DNA of 42,324 bases from Bacillota bacterium (GTDB lineage Bacteria > Bacillota > Negativicutes > Sporomusales > CTSoil-080): the NCBI GenBank assembly GCA_017889625.1, contig JAGGAD010000051.1:1-42324 (forward strand), given 5' to 3'. This document shows positions 17,423 through 25,561 of the stretch, piece by piece. The notes below the pieces were generated by a model. It saw nothing but the letters and a program-made list of their open reading frames with translations, was not told the origin of the DNA and did not search any database. Numbering within the stretch: the stretch's first letter is position 1; the number at the start of each line of letters is the position of its first letter. The translations under genes and the position numbers were made by a program.

Positions 17423-18631
17423 TTACTGAACAGCGGCCGTGGTGTCATCCTGAGACTTCTTCGAGGCCAGCGCTGCCCAAATCAGGCCGATAACAACGTA
17501 AACACCAAAACCAGCAGCGCCTAACGTATACAAAAATTGAATCGACGCATCGCCAAACATGGCTTTCAGACTCGGTTCAATGAACGAGCCAAGAAATTGT
17601 CCCAAAAACAGAGCGTCAAACACAATCGCGATAACCAGTCCGCGATTTGCCTGCGAACTAACCACCGTCGCCTTAGTAAAAATATACGGCATAAACATCC
17701 CGCCACCAATACCGTTAACAAACATCGCAAAACATGTCCCATAAATACTGTGCGCATTCATCATCAAAATGTAGCCTAGCGCCATGAATACAAAACATAG
17801 CGGCAAGGTGTAATTGCGCAATACTTTATAAACATATTTAAAGGTGACTCCCATCGCAAAGGCTGATATCGAATAAGCATTAATTGTTGTAGCTGTAGTA
17901 ACGGCATCGCCAATACCTTGCTGAATAATAAAGATTGGCAATTTCAACATCAGAATGATTCCCATAAACATTGAGGCTAAAACAATTAGCGCCAGAACCA
18001 AACCAGGTGCAGCATCACGAGCAATGCTAAGCAGCGAGCCTGTTTGCGTTTTTGTCTTATATGTACGTTCCGGCGGCATATACGGCAGAGCCATGATTTC
18101 AATAATTAAGATAGCGACGAACAATAGATACGCCAAAAACGTATATTTCCAATTGATTACACACAGAAAAGCCGCCAGCATCGACATGACAATTACCACA
18201 ACGGCCCCAAAGGAGTTCGACCATCCCATCATCTTCGCCCGATCCAGTTCATCATAAAGATCAGCGATAATGGCCGTCCCTAGCGGCACTACAATACCCG
18301 CGCCGATGCCAAAGATAGTTCTCATAAATAAAACTTGATAAATAGAGTTGTTGATAAACGCACCGCCAACCCCGCCAATAATATAAATTATCAGTCCGCA
18401 AATTAAAATACTATTTTTACTATAGTAATAACAAAGTCTTCCCGCCAATAAGCTACACGGAATCATAATTACTGGTGGCAACGTCATGATGAAAGAAAAC
18501 CACGAAGGATCAACATCGGGAAATACCTTACCAAGTTCACCAACAACCACATTAACCAACCCAACATCGATATTTACTAAACTGAGTAACAGCACTGCGA
18601 TTGTTAAAAACAAACCTTTTTTCTTTTCCAT
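17423..18631 (-). CDS. MFS transporter upstream of porin genes
   Basis: 402 residues with twelve hydrophobic segments. The ATG at 18631 (MEKKKGLFL) is chosen because GGGAGG lies seven bases before it. Helix 1 (LLSLVNIDVGLVNVVVGEL) and the loop AGRLCYYYSKNSILICG resemble motif A without the usual GRR. The porin gene follows by only 55 bases, suggesting one transcript for inner-membrane and outer-membrane passage. The promoter before it is nearly identical in layout to that of the flavoprotein gene, so both are probably controlled by the adjacent LysR regulator. This suggests uptake of the flavoprotein's substrate or export of its product. The actual ligand is unknown. Confidence 0.84.
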   Translation of the reverse strand: MEKKKGLFLTIAVLLLSLVNIDVGLVNVVVGELGKVFPDVDPSWFSFIMTLPPVIMIPCSLLAGRLCYYYSKNSILICGLIIYIIGGVGGAFINNSIYQVLFMRTIFGIGAGIVVPLGTAIIADLYDELDRAKMMGWSNSFGAVVVIVMSMLAAFLCVINWKYTFLAYLLFVAILIIEIMALPYMPPERTYKTKTQTGSLLSIARDAAPGLVLALIVLASMFMGIILMLKLPIFIIQQGIGDAVTTATTINAYSISAFAMGVTFKYVYKVLRNYTLPLCFVFMALGYILMMNAHSIYGTCFAMFVNGIGGGMFMPYIFTKATVVSSQANRGLVIAIVFDALFLGQFLGSFIEPSLKAMFGDASIQFLYTLGAAGFGVYVVIGLIWAALASKKSQDDTTAAVQ

Positions 18632-18865
18632 ATTCATACCTCCCAATATCCGTTGTCTTAATTTAGACTCACCACGCAAAGATCCATAGGGAAAAATCTA
18701 GTATCACTCGCCATTCTTCTGATGATTTTGCGAAATCTGATAATTTATGGACCTTTGCTTTTCGTACTTGTTTGGACTACGCCAAATTCTGTGTTTATTC
18801 CTCACCTCCTGACAACTTAGTACAACCCCTTTGAGTTTTTTCACCTTTACAGTCATTTATTAACA

Positions 18866-18955
18866 ATACTCTGCTAGAGTCATTATACCGACATTATTTT
18901 TTTTCCGGAAATATATAAACTCACTAGGACTTATATCAAAATATTCTTAATATTA
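18866..18955 (-). promoter_or_regulatory. LysR-type promoter module, copy A (MFS-porin unit)
   Basis: On the minus strand, from far to near, it holds ATATTAAGAAT (18943-18953, a T-N11-A type half-palindrome about 73 bases before the likely start site), TCCTAG, GTTTATATATTTC covering the -35 area, and TATAAT (18882-18887). The -35 (TTCCGG at 17 bases) is poor, as expected for an activated promoter. The same elements occur at identical spacing in copy B at 20638-20726. The rest of the gap 18632-18865 shows nothing recognisable. Confidence 0.7.
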
Positions 18956-18984
18956 TTATGTGAAAAATCTATTGGCACGAAAAA

Positions 18985-19020
18985 AGGCAGAAAGTCATTT
19001 TTTTCAATGGTTTTCTGCCT
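18985..19020 (-). terminator. Intrinsic terminator of the flavoprotein gene
   Basis: On the minus strand AGGCAGAAA pairs with TTTCTGCCT around an 18-base loop and is followed by a T run (18979-18985). It lies 41 bases after the flavoprotein stop and separates that gene from the MFS transcript. Confidence 0.8.
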
Positions 19021-19061
19021 ATAGATAAAGGATAATGTTCCTTACCGACCTTCATGTATGC

Positions 19062-20588
19062 CTAACCTAAGCTTAAAGCATGCTTGGCGGCTTGTTCTCC
19101 CGCCATATAGCCAGAGTTAAAACACCACGTCAAAGATGCCGCAATCGGCCCATAATCCTGCGTTACCCAGCCGCTGGCATTATCACCGGTTGCATACAAG
19201 CCATTAATTACTTTTCCCTGCTTATCAATCACTTCCAGCCGCTCATTAATTTTTATCCCACCATGGGTAGTGTCATAACACCTTACGCCAAGGATTGCAT
19301 AATACGGTGCTTTTGTAATCGGGCGAAGATACTGCTTTTCTTTCATAAAATCTTTATCCACGCCTTCCGAGCAAAACAAGTTATACCGATCCACGGTAGC
19401 TTTTAACGTCGCCGGTTCAGCGCCGATAAACGCCGCAAGTTCTTCTAACGTATCTGCTATTTTGACAACCTTGCCCCGGTCATTCTCCTTTTTCAAATCC
19501 ACCGCTAATTGTTCCATATATTCGCGGTCACTGCTCATCTGCTTATCTCCCGAACTATCATCGGCATTGATAATAAACTCCTTAGTCGCCTCATCGATAA
19601 TCCCATACAGAATAGTTTCCGGCTGGCGATACATTGCATTAGCGGCATCAAACCCCGCCGTTTCCGATGCAAAGCGCTCGCCGTTTTTATTCACCCACAT
19701 ACAATAAGGCCGCTGCAAAACATTATGGACCCGATAAGACCACGGATGATGCCCCGGACCAAAAAGCAATACGCCCATATTTTCACCGGTTACAGCGCCT
19801 ACTTCATTTGCCATAACGATTCCGTCTCCGGTAGAATGCCCCAGCGACAACCGGGTTACGTTACCATCTACGCCAAATAAATTAGGGAAATGTTCTTTCA
19901 GCATTTCTTTGTTAGCCCCAAACCCGCCAGCAGCGAGAATAACACTTTTAGCCGTTACTTCTATTTTCTCATCCTGCGCGGTTGCCATTACGCCGGTAAT
20001 CTTGCCATCACTGTCCGTAAGCAGCTTCGTAACCTTGGTTTTAGTTAATAATTCAATATTGTACTTAGGAAATTCCCCCAGCATGGTTTCCACAACCGTA
20101 CTGCCCATGAACCCCGGTCCATGGGATGGATCCTCAACTTTATGATGGCTGCGCCGCTCCTTGATCCCAATCAACGATTTATGAGGATCAAACGCAATCA
20201 ATTCAAAATCCATCCCTTTATTCTCGAGCCAGTCCGCAAGCTTGCCCGAATTTTCAATATAGGCGCGAACGATTTTAGGATCGGTAGCCCAACGGGTTGC
20301 CTTCATTGCATCCAAGAAAAGCTCATCGGTTGTATCCTTATACCCTGCCCGTTTATGTTTTTGCGAGTTGGTGGCGAACATTCCCACCGCCATCCAGGCA
20401 TTGCCGCCAGCCCTCCCAGTTTTATCAATAACAATGACTTTCTCAGCGCCGCATTCAGCCGCTCTCACCGCCGCCACCGTGCCAGAACCGCCAGCACCGA
20501 TTACCACAACATCACAAGACAGCTTTTTAATCTTCTCGGCGCTTCCATAATGTACTGCTTCATAAAATTCGCCATCTAAATTATTCAT
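19062..20588 (-). CDS. FAD-dependent oxidoreductase, fumarate/urocanate-reductase type
   Basis: 508 residues of the FAD_binding_2 (fumarate reductase flavoprotein) superfamily. The FAD Rossmann motif GAGGSGTVAAVRAAE is near residues 31-45, then IDKTGRAGGNAWMAVG and VILAAGGFGANKEML. The C-terminal FAD loop is GLYATGDNASGWVTQDYGP. The substrate domain includes TTHGGIKINERLEVID, matching the conserved THGG region. It lacks a signal peptide, haem motifs and the FMN-binding domain of UrdA-type enzymes, so it is probably a cytosolic reductase or dehydrogenase using a soluble partner. AAGGAG precedes the ATG. It diverges from a LysR gene and shares its promoter design with the MFS-porin unit. The substrate could be an enoate or ketosteroid-like compound and is not readable. 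Confidence 0.85.
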   Translation of the reverse strand: MNNLDGEFYEAVHYGSAEKIKKLSCDVVVIGAGGSGTVAAVRAAECGAEKVIVIDKTGRAGGNAWMAVGMFATNSQKHKRAGYKDTTDELFLDAMKATRWATDPKIVRAYIENSGKLADWLENKGMDFELIAFDPHKSLIGIKERRSHHKVEDPSHGPGFMGSTVVETMLGEFPKYNIELLTKTKVTKLLTDSDGKITGVMATAQDEKIEVTAKSVILAAGGFGANKEMLKEHFPNLFGVDGNVTRLSLGHSTGDGIVMANEVGAVTGENMGVLLFGPGHHPWSYRVHNVLQRPYCMWVNKNGERFASETAGFDAANAMYRQPETILYGIIDEATKEFIINADDSSGDKQMSSDREYMEQLAVDLKKENDRGKVVKIADTLEELAAFIGAEPATLKATVDRYNLFCSEGVDKDFMKEKQYLRPITKAPYYAILGVRCYDTTHGGIKINERLEVIDKQGKVINGLYATGDNASGWVTQDYGPIAASLTWCFNSGYMAGEQAAKHALSLG

Positions 20589-20637
20589 TCTTATTTACTC
20601 CTTCCAAACAACTGCTTTGCTAAATTTAAGTATTTAT

Positions 20638-20726
20638 AATACTCTGATAGTTATTATAATGACATTCCGGCCACTACTGAAATATATAAACCGGCTAGGA
20701 GTTATGATTAAAAATTCTTAATATCT
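20638..20726 (-). promoter_or_regulatory. LysR-type promoter module, copy B (flavoprotein gene)
   Basis: It carries ATATTAAGAAT (20714-20724), TCCTAG (20695-20700), TTTATATATTTC (20679-20690) and TATAAT (20653-20658) on the minus strand, at the same distances from each other as in copy A. The -35 at 17 bases is weak (TTCAGT). The far box also lies about 100 bases before the divergent LysR start, so it could serve autoregulation as well as activation. Confidence 0.72.
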
Positions 20727-20824
20727 AAATTATCTAAAATTTCTTTCCATTTTTTCACTATTTTAAGTATAATTAAGACAATTATTTCACTTTATATCAA
20801 CATTGCCAGTGAGGAGGCTTTTCT

Positions 20825-21730
20825 ATGGATATTAAGCAACTTAATTATTTTATTTCGGTTGCCAAATATCTTAATTTTACCAAAGCGGCCCACCACCATC
20901 AGGTTGCCCAAACATTAATAAGTCATCAAATTATCGCTCTGGAAAAAGAATTTGGCACACCGCTTTTTTACCGAAACACCCGCTCAGTTCGGTTAACAGC
21001 TTCCGGTGAAGCCTTCTATAACAAGGTTAAACCGATCCTTTCCCACCTGGATCAGGCTGTAAGCAACATTAAGTTACTCCCTACAACTATTCAAGGTACC
21101 TTAACCATTGGCTTCAATGGAATTTCCGAAAAAAATTTTTTACCGTATTGGATCCATAATTTTTTATTAGATTATCCGAGCATCAAGCTAAAGTTATATA
21201 AAAACAACAAAAATAATCTTCAGGAGGCATTACAAGAAGAAAATTTTGACATTATTTTTCAATTATCAAATGGCTTCGACCCCAACCTCAAACTAACCTG
21301 GGAAAACATCTGCGTAGTATCAACCGATCATTTATGCGCCGTTATCTACCAGGATCATCCGCTGGCAAAAAAAGAAATCATTACCCGCCATGATTTAACC
21401 AATGAACCTTTTGTTTTTTTTGATTCTCAAGCTAATCCTTTAGGCTTTGATTTAATCGTCAAAGATTGCAACCATACCGGCTTTCTGCCAAACATTGTCG
21501 CCGAAACCAGTTCTGCGGAAGCACTTCTAGTATTAGTGGAATCACAAATCGGAATTACTATCCTTCCCCGCTGCTTCGAAGCGTTTGCCAGCAATAACGT
21601 GAAATTCATTACGCTTGCCGATGAGATAAATAATATTCCATCATTAATCGCTGTATGGCGATCCAATAATTGTAATCCCAATATTCCCTTGTTTATAAAT
21701 ATGGCGAAGAATCAGGGTAAAGCCCAATAG
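20825..21730 (+). CDS. LysR-family transcriptional regulator
   Basis: 301 residues. The N-terminal winged HTH is typical (MDIKQLNYFISVAKYLNFTKAA, then LEKEFGTPLFYRNTRSVRLTASGEAFY), followed by a periplasmic-binding-protein-like effector domain (TLTIGFNGISE…, LVESQIGITILPR). GAGGAGG lies upstream of the ATG. It diverges from the flavoprotein gene and is the obvious regulator of the two matching promoters at 18.9 and 20.7 kb. The inducer is unknown, perhaps the flavoprotein substrate. Confidence 0.92.
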   Translation: MDIKQLNYFISVAKYLNFTKAAHHHQVAQTLISHQIIALEKEFGTPLFYRNTRSVRLTASGEAFYNKVKPILSHLDQAVSNIKLLPTTIQGTLTIGFNGISEKNFLPYWIHNFLLDYPSIKLKLYKNNKNNLQEALQEENFDIIFQLSNGFDPNLKLTWENICVVSTDHLCAVIYQDHPLAKKEIITRHDLTNEPFVFFDSQANPLGFDLIVKDCNHTGFLPNIVAETSSAEALLVLVESQIGITILPRCFEAFASNNVKFITLADEINNIPSLIAVWRSNNCNPNIPLFINMAKNQGKAQ

Positions 21731-21746
21731 CAAAGCATCGCAAAAA

Positions 21747-21787
21747 AAAGGGGCTGTGGCACTAAGAAATTAGTGTGGCAGCCCCTT
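21747..21787. terminator. Terminator between LysR and beta-propeller genes
   Basis: AAAGGGGCTG pairs with CAGCCCCTTT and an inner CACTAA/TTAGTG stem closes a GAAA loop. The minus strand has an eight-T run after the stem, so it mainly ends the leftward beta-propeller transcript. It may also stop the convergent LysR transcript. Confidence 0.85.
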
Positions 21788-21851
21788 TAGTACTATTAGA
21801 TTTCACTCATGATTTATACTTTCTGGTGAAAGAATAAAAACTCATAAATTT

Positions 21852-23255
21852 TTACTTATGATCTTTCATTCTCAAAATATAGAATCCGTCATCTAATGCA
21901 TCTATAATAATATTTCCTCTATCATCTACAATTACATCTTCTGTTGTAGCATTTCTTGGTCCGGGAAATCCTGGGAAAAACGATTCATCTGATGTTTTAT
22001 TTGGGTTTGGAGGTATAAAATATGCTATTTCCTTAATACGATATGGATCTGAAACATCGTACACACGAAGTCCTGCATGGAAATAACAGCAATATACTCT
22101 GTCTCCCCGCTGTTCTAGCCACGGTTTTCCTGACATTGGCTCATGCAGATTATGTGGTCCAAAGGGACCAGTTGCTCCATCTAGCTGCATTTCGTTAAAG
22201 TTTCTATAGGGAAAATCTTCCGGTACTTCGGGATATGGAAATTCTGCTATTAATGTCGGGTTGTATGGATCACGAACATCTACCATATGAATATTATTTA
22301 GCGAGTGGGCACGATTTTCTTGTCTTAGTTTTTCCGGTGGGAAGAACTGAAAACGTTCCCCTTCATTTGTTACAACTACTAAATCACGTCCTGGCAATGG
22401 CAACGCGGTATGAGTCCTTGCACCTGCTAATTTACTTGAAAACGCCGGCATAAGCTGCAGTTGTCCTAAGGCTTTTGGCCGTGTAAAATCAGAAACATCC
22501 AAGACAACTAATCCATCTCCGCAATATCCTAAATATGCCTTATCGCCTACTACAAACGGAGGTCCGTGCATCCAGCCTTTATCCATAAATGCCGGTACAT
22601 GTGCGGCATGCGGGTCAAAGGTTCGTCCCGGATAGCCATCTGCATACTGATGTGGTGACCACCAACGGCCAACTTCAACCGGATTTTTCGGATTGTCAAT
22701 ATCAACAATACGATAAATCATTCCCTCAAACCCTCTGCATTCTGCAGATAAGTGAACATAACGTCCACCATTATACATAAAACGATGAACTCCGATAGAA
22801 TGTGGCACTCCACAATCCCAATACCCCAAGAATTTGGGGTTTATTGGATCTGTTTTAATATCATAAATGCGAATACCAGCCTCACATTTCATATTCATAA
22901 GTTCAGACTGATCTACCAATGCTCCAGGACCACTACCTGCGCTCATGGCAACAATTAAAAGGCCATCTGCTATCTGAACCTTCGGCGTCGAAGTGGTCGG
23001 GTATTCTTTCTTATCAATTACTTCAAAATGCTTGACAAACTCCGGCTTTTTCGGATCTGTGACATCACTAATCATGACACCTACCTGTCCACCACCAAAG
23101 CACGCACCGTAGAGAAAATACTTTTCTTCTTCGGTTTTATAAAGAGCCATCTGAAACATTCCGCATTTTTTATTCATCTCACAGAAGGAAAGTACTTCTA
23201 AGTTTTTTATATATCCTTCGTTTCCTTTTCCTTTTGCATAAAATTTTTCTGCCAT
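21852..23255 (-). CDS. LVIVD-repeat beta-propeller protein
   Basis: 467 residues with several repeats of the form G-hydrophobic-x-I/V-x-D-V-(S/T/R)-D-P, for example ISDVTDPKKPEFV, IVDIDNPKNPVEV, VLDVSDFTRPKAL, MVDVRDPYNPTLI and VYDVSDPYRIKEI. This is the LVIVD repeat pattern and implies a beta-propeller. There is no signal peptide, so it looks cytosolic. Conserved-looking histidines cluster in PHSIGVH, DPHAAHVP, RTHTALPLPGRD and FGPHNLHEP, which could bind a metal at the propeller axis; that is inference. AAAGGAG precedes the ATG. It is monocistronic with its own terminator. Distantly similar propellers include selenium-binding/methanethiol oxidase proteins, but the hallmark residues of that family were not identified. 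Confidence 0.75.
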   Translation of the reverse strand: MAEKFYAKGKGNEGYIKNLEVLSFCEMNKKCGMFQMALYKTEEEKYFLYGACFGGGQVGVMISDVTDPKKPEFVKHFEVIDKKEYPTTSTPKVQIADGLLIVAMSAGSGPGALVDQSELMNMKCEAGIRIYDIKTDPINPKFLGYWDCGVPHSIGVHRFMYNGGRYVHLSAECRGFEGMIYRIVDIDNPKNPVEVGRWWSPHQYADGYPGRTFDPHAAHVPAFMDKGWMHGPPFVVGDKAYLGYCGDGLVVLDVSDFTRPKALGQLQLMPAFSSKLAGARTHTALPLPGRDLVVVTNEGERFQFFPPEKLRQENRAHSLNNIHMVDVRDPYNPTLIAEFPYPEVPEDFPYRNFNEMQLDGATGPFGPHNLHEPMSGKPWLEQRGDRVYCCYFHAGLRVYDVSDPYRIKEIAYFIPPNPNKTSDESFFPGFPGPRNATTEDVIVDDRGNIIIDALDDGFYILRMKDHK

Positions 23256-23349
23256 ATTTTCTCCTTTCTAATAACAAATATTTTTTTCCAGCGAAAGAAC
23301 CCCTTGACGTTAAAGTGATTAGGCACTAAACACCGACAATAACTCCATG

Positions 23350-23411
23350 TCTCCTGCCACCTTACTGTTACAGCTTTTAAAGTCAGGTATTTCTTTGCTT
23401 ACAGCGCAGTC
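23350..23411. repeat. Degenerate repeat R1 (remnant of a small gene)
   Basis: About 62 bases closely matching R2 at 24359-24418. Read on the minus strand both copies look like the decayed start of the same short gene. R1 would read MDCAVSKEIPDFKSC if one missing base after its ATG were restored. AAGGAGG lies upstream on the minus strand at 23440-23446. The rest of the gap 23256-23615 shows nothing recognisable. Confidence 0.55.
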
Positions 23412-23615
23412 ATAGGAACTAATTCAACCCGAAATTTCACCTCCTTGTACAAAGCTCTTTCACTACAAATAGATCTCTACTAGATAATTGTACCATTAAT
23501 TATTAATTTAATAAACCTATCTTCGGTACTATCCTGTGTATACTAGGAATATAATAAAACTCACCCTCAAAATGACGTTATTTTGTATAATTTTTGCACA
23601 TTATTTCTATTAACT

Positions 23616-24170
23616 TTAAACAAATTCATTTTTCAAAATTGAATAATATAGTCTATCCACATATTCCCCATCAACATAAAAGAAGTCGCGTAAGGTTCCC
23701 TCATATACAAACCCACATTTTTCAATAACTCTACGAGATGCAATATTTATTGACTTATGACAGATTTGTACTTTATGCAAGTTTACTTTATTAAAGCCAA
23801 ATTGAATAACCGCTTTTGTGGCTTCAGTTGCAAGATCTCTCCTTTGGAACTGGTTTCCTATACAGTATTCAATTTCTGCAAAATGATTCTCGCTATTAAC
23901 TAAAAAGTATGCAATTTGCCCAATACATTCACCTATGTCCTTTAATATGATAGCCCATCTATAATAGTTATCTTTTTCATAGGCACTTATGTATTTATTA
24001 AGCAATTCTTTAACTTCTTCTTTTGTTGTATAAACAGGCTCAGAATACATTGATTGAATTGACGGGTCACTAACCCAATACTTTAACATGTTTTCATCAT
24101 CTGCGTATTCAAACTTTCTTAGGATTAACCTTTCTGTTTCAATCGACACCGTTCCAGTATGTGTTAACAT
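23616..24170 (-). CDS. GNAT-family N-acetyltransferase (RimJ/RimL-like)
   Basis: 184 residues from the ATG at 24170, which has GGGGGA five bases upstream. It begins VSIETERLILRKFEYADDENM, the standard RimJ/RimL opening. It contains the acetyl-CoA loop region IGNQFQRRDLATEATKAVIQFGFN (Q/RxxG/A-type) and the C-terminal signature ASRRVIEKCGFVYEGTLRDFFYVDGEYVDRLYYSIL. The acceptor is unknown; family members acetylate protein N termini or small amines. The gene is flanked by two copies of a degenerate repeat about 1 kb apart. Confidence 0.9.
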   Translation of the reverse strand: MLTHTGTVSIETERLILRKFEYADDENMLKYWVSDPSIQSMYSEPVYTTKEEVKELLNKYISAYEKDNYYRWAIILKDIGECIGQIAYFLVNSENHFAEIEYCIGNQFQRRDLATEATKAVIQFGFNKVNLHKVQICHKSINIASRRVIEKCGFVYEGTLRDFFYVDGEYVDRLYYSILKNEFV

Positions 24171-24358
24171 GGATTTCCCCCATCTCAAACAGTCCTTATC
24201 ATTGACTATACAAAATTAACAATTAAACAAAATAAATTTATTTTTACGAAAATAGTCCGACATCTGATAAATTCCCCCCAGGAGTAATTGGCCTTTCCTC
24301 TTCCTATATTGCTGTTTATATGACACGGTTTCTGTCTTATTTTATTTTATTTTTTCTA

Positions 24359-24418
24359 TCTCCTGCCAACTTACTTAAAGCTTTTAAAGTCAGTTATTTC
24401 TTTGATTACAGCGCAATC
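24359..24418. repeat. Degenerate repeat R2 (remnant of a small gene)
   Basis: Second copy of the ~60-base repeat. On the minus strand it reads MDCAVIKEITDFKSFK and then a stop. Upstream codons in a different frame look helical (EENNRLKEQICQRK), so this may be scrambled coding DNA. The remaining gap 24171-24529 shows nothing else recognisable. Confidence 0.55.
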
Positions 24419-24529
24419 CATCTTGTTAACGCATAGCTTTTTCTTTGGCAAATCTGCTCTTTCAAACGGTTATTTTCCTCTGATACTCGTAAGAAATAGC
24501 CACACCCCTTTTACATAGTCGCGGCCATT

Positions 24530-25000
24530 TTACTTTCTAGCTTTGCCGGTCATGTGCTCTATGGTTATTTTCATTACCACCGTTCTATGGTTATCGCTCG
24601 CCACATAATTTTCTCCTTTTTCTTTGAATTCGACGCCGGGAGCATATTTGCCAATTAGGGCCGTTAAGGCTTCAATTTTTTCTTGAGCATTTACTTCTAC
24701 AGCGGTGCCAAAAACGATAGCGCTCTTATATTGTGTGCTAAAGGCATCGGGCAGCGTAACAGCTTCGCCGACAACACAAAATGAGACTTTATGATTATTG
24801 CGGATCGCGGTTAGTTTTTGCCCTACGAGTGCGGAATGAACATAAATACTGTCACCCGTGTATATATAGTTTAACGGAACGCCGTAGGCATAACCGGTTT
24901 CATCAGTTACCGATAATACGCCATAAATACCTGCTGTTAAAATAGCCTCAGTTTCTATTGTCTCCAGTTCTCTGTCTTTACGTCTCAACTCTTTGAACAT
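24530..25000 (-). CDS. Pyridoxamine-5'-phosphate oxidase-like flavoprotein (NimA type)
   Basis: 156 residues of the split-barrel flavin-binding fold. It opens MFKELRRKDRELETIETEAI and contains GIYGVLSVTDETGYAYGVPL, then YVHSALVGQKLTAIRNNHKVSFCVVGE, a pattern typical of the NimA/5-nitroimidazole-resistance-like group. Probably binds FMN in the cytosol and reduces small molecules; the natural substrate is unknown. GGAGG precedes the ATG. Monocistronic, just beyond the terminator of the pan operon. Confidence 0.86.
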   Translation of the reverse strand: MFKELRRKDRELETIETEAILTAGIYGVLSVTDETGYAYGVPLNYIYTGDSIYVHSALVGQKLTAIRNNHKVSFCVVGEAVTLPDAFSTQYKSAIVFGTAVEVNAQEKIEALTALIGKYAPGVEFKEKGENYVASDNHRTVVMKITIEHMTGKARK

Positions 25001-25094
25001 GGTACATCCTCCTACGCCCTTGCGGTATTACTTTTGATTATACAATCAGCAGCAACTTTATTAAACAATTCGCTAATAAGCATCATTATAGCAG

Positions 25095-25129
25095 AAAAAC
25101 TGCCAAATACTAAGTAAATGGCAGTTTTT
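25095..25129 (-). terminator. Intrinsic terminator of the pan operon
   Basis: AAAAACTGCCA pairs perfectly with TGGCAGTTTTT around a loop of about 13 bases, roughly 50 bases after the panD stop, with a T run on the minus strand. Confidence 0.85.
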
Positions 25130-25177
25130 CAGTTGCTAGGGCTACCCCCTCGGCAAATGGTACTAGCTTATTTTTTG

Positions 25178-25561
25178 CTAAGCAATCTCCGCATGAGTTT
25201 CTTTATCGCGAATTTGTACGGCTTTATTATGTTCATTAACCATAACAACTTTAGGCGTAAATAGCTCAGCTTCTTGTTCGGTCATAATAGCGTAGGCAAT
25301 TATGATTACTATATCACCCGGTTGCACAAGACGGGCAGCTGCACCATTCAGACAGATCACGCCGGAGTCTGGTTCCCCGGCAATAACATAAGTTTCTAGT
25401 CTACTGCCATTGTTATTATTGACTACTTGAACTTTTTCGCCCGGCAATATTCCTGCGGCTTTCATCAACGCTTGATCAATAGTTATACTGCCCATATAGT
25501 GCAGATTAGCCTCAGTAACGGTAGCGCAATGAATTTTTCCTTTAAGCATTGTCAACAACAT
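25178..25561 (-). CDS. panD: Aspartate 1-decarboxylase
   Basis: 127 residues. PanD makes beta-alanine from L-aspartate for pantothenate synthesis. It is made as a pro-enzyme that cleaves itself between Gly and Ser to form a pyruvoyl group: Gly24-Ser25 in HYMGSITID is that site, and Lys9 in MLKGKIH matches the conserved lysine. The start at 25561 overlaps the end of panC by 20 bases and has GGAGG six bases upstream; a start four codons later is possible. Last gene of the operon. Confidence 0.95.
   Translation of the reverse strand: MLLTMLKGKIHCATVTEANLHYMGSITIDQALMKAAGILPGEKVQVVNNNNGSRLETYVIAGEPDSGVICLNGAAARLVQPGDIVIIIAYAIMTEQEAELFTPKVVMVNEHNKAVQIRDKETHAEIA

Noticed and set aside
20121-20579. 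Plus-strand frame of 152 codons opposite the flavoprotein
   Set aside because: Antisense to well-supported FAD-binding motifs; no start signal.
23350-24418. R1/R2 as ends of an insertion sequence carrying the GNAT gene
   Set aside because: The copies are direct, degenerate and coding-like, without terminal inverted repeats or a transposase; an ordinary duplication or gene decay fits better.
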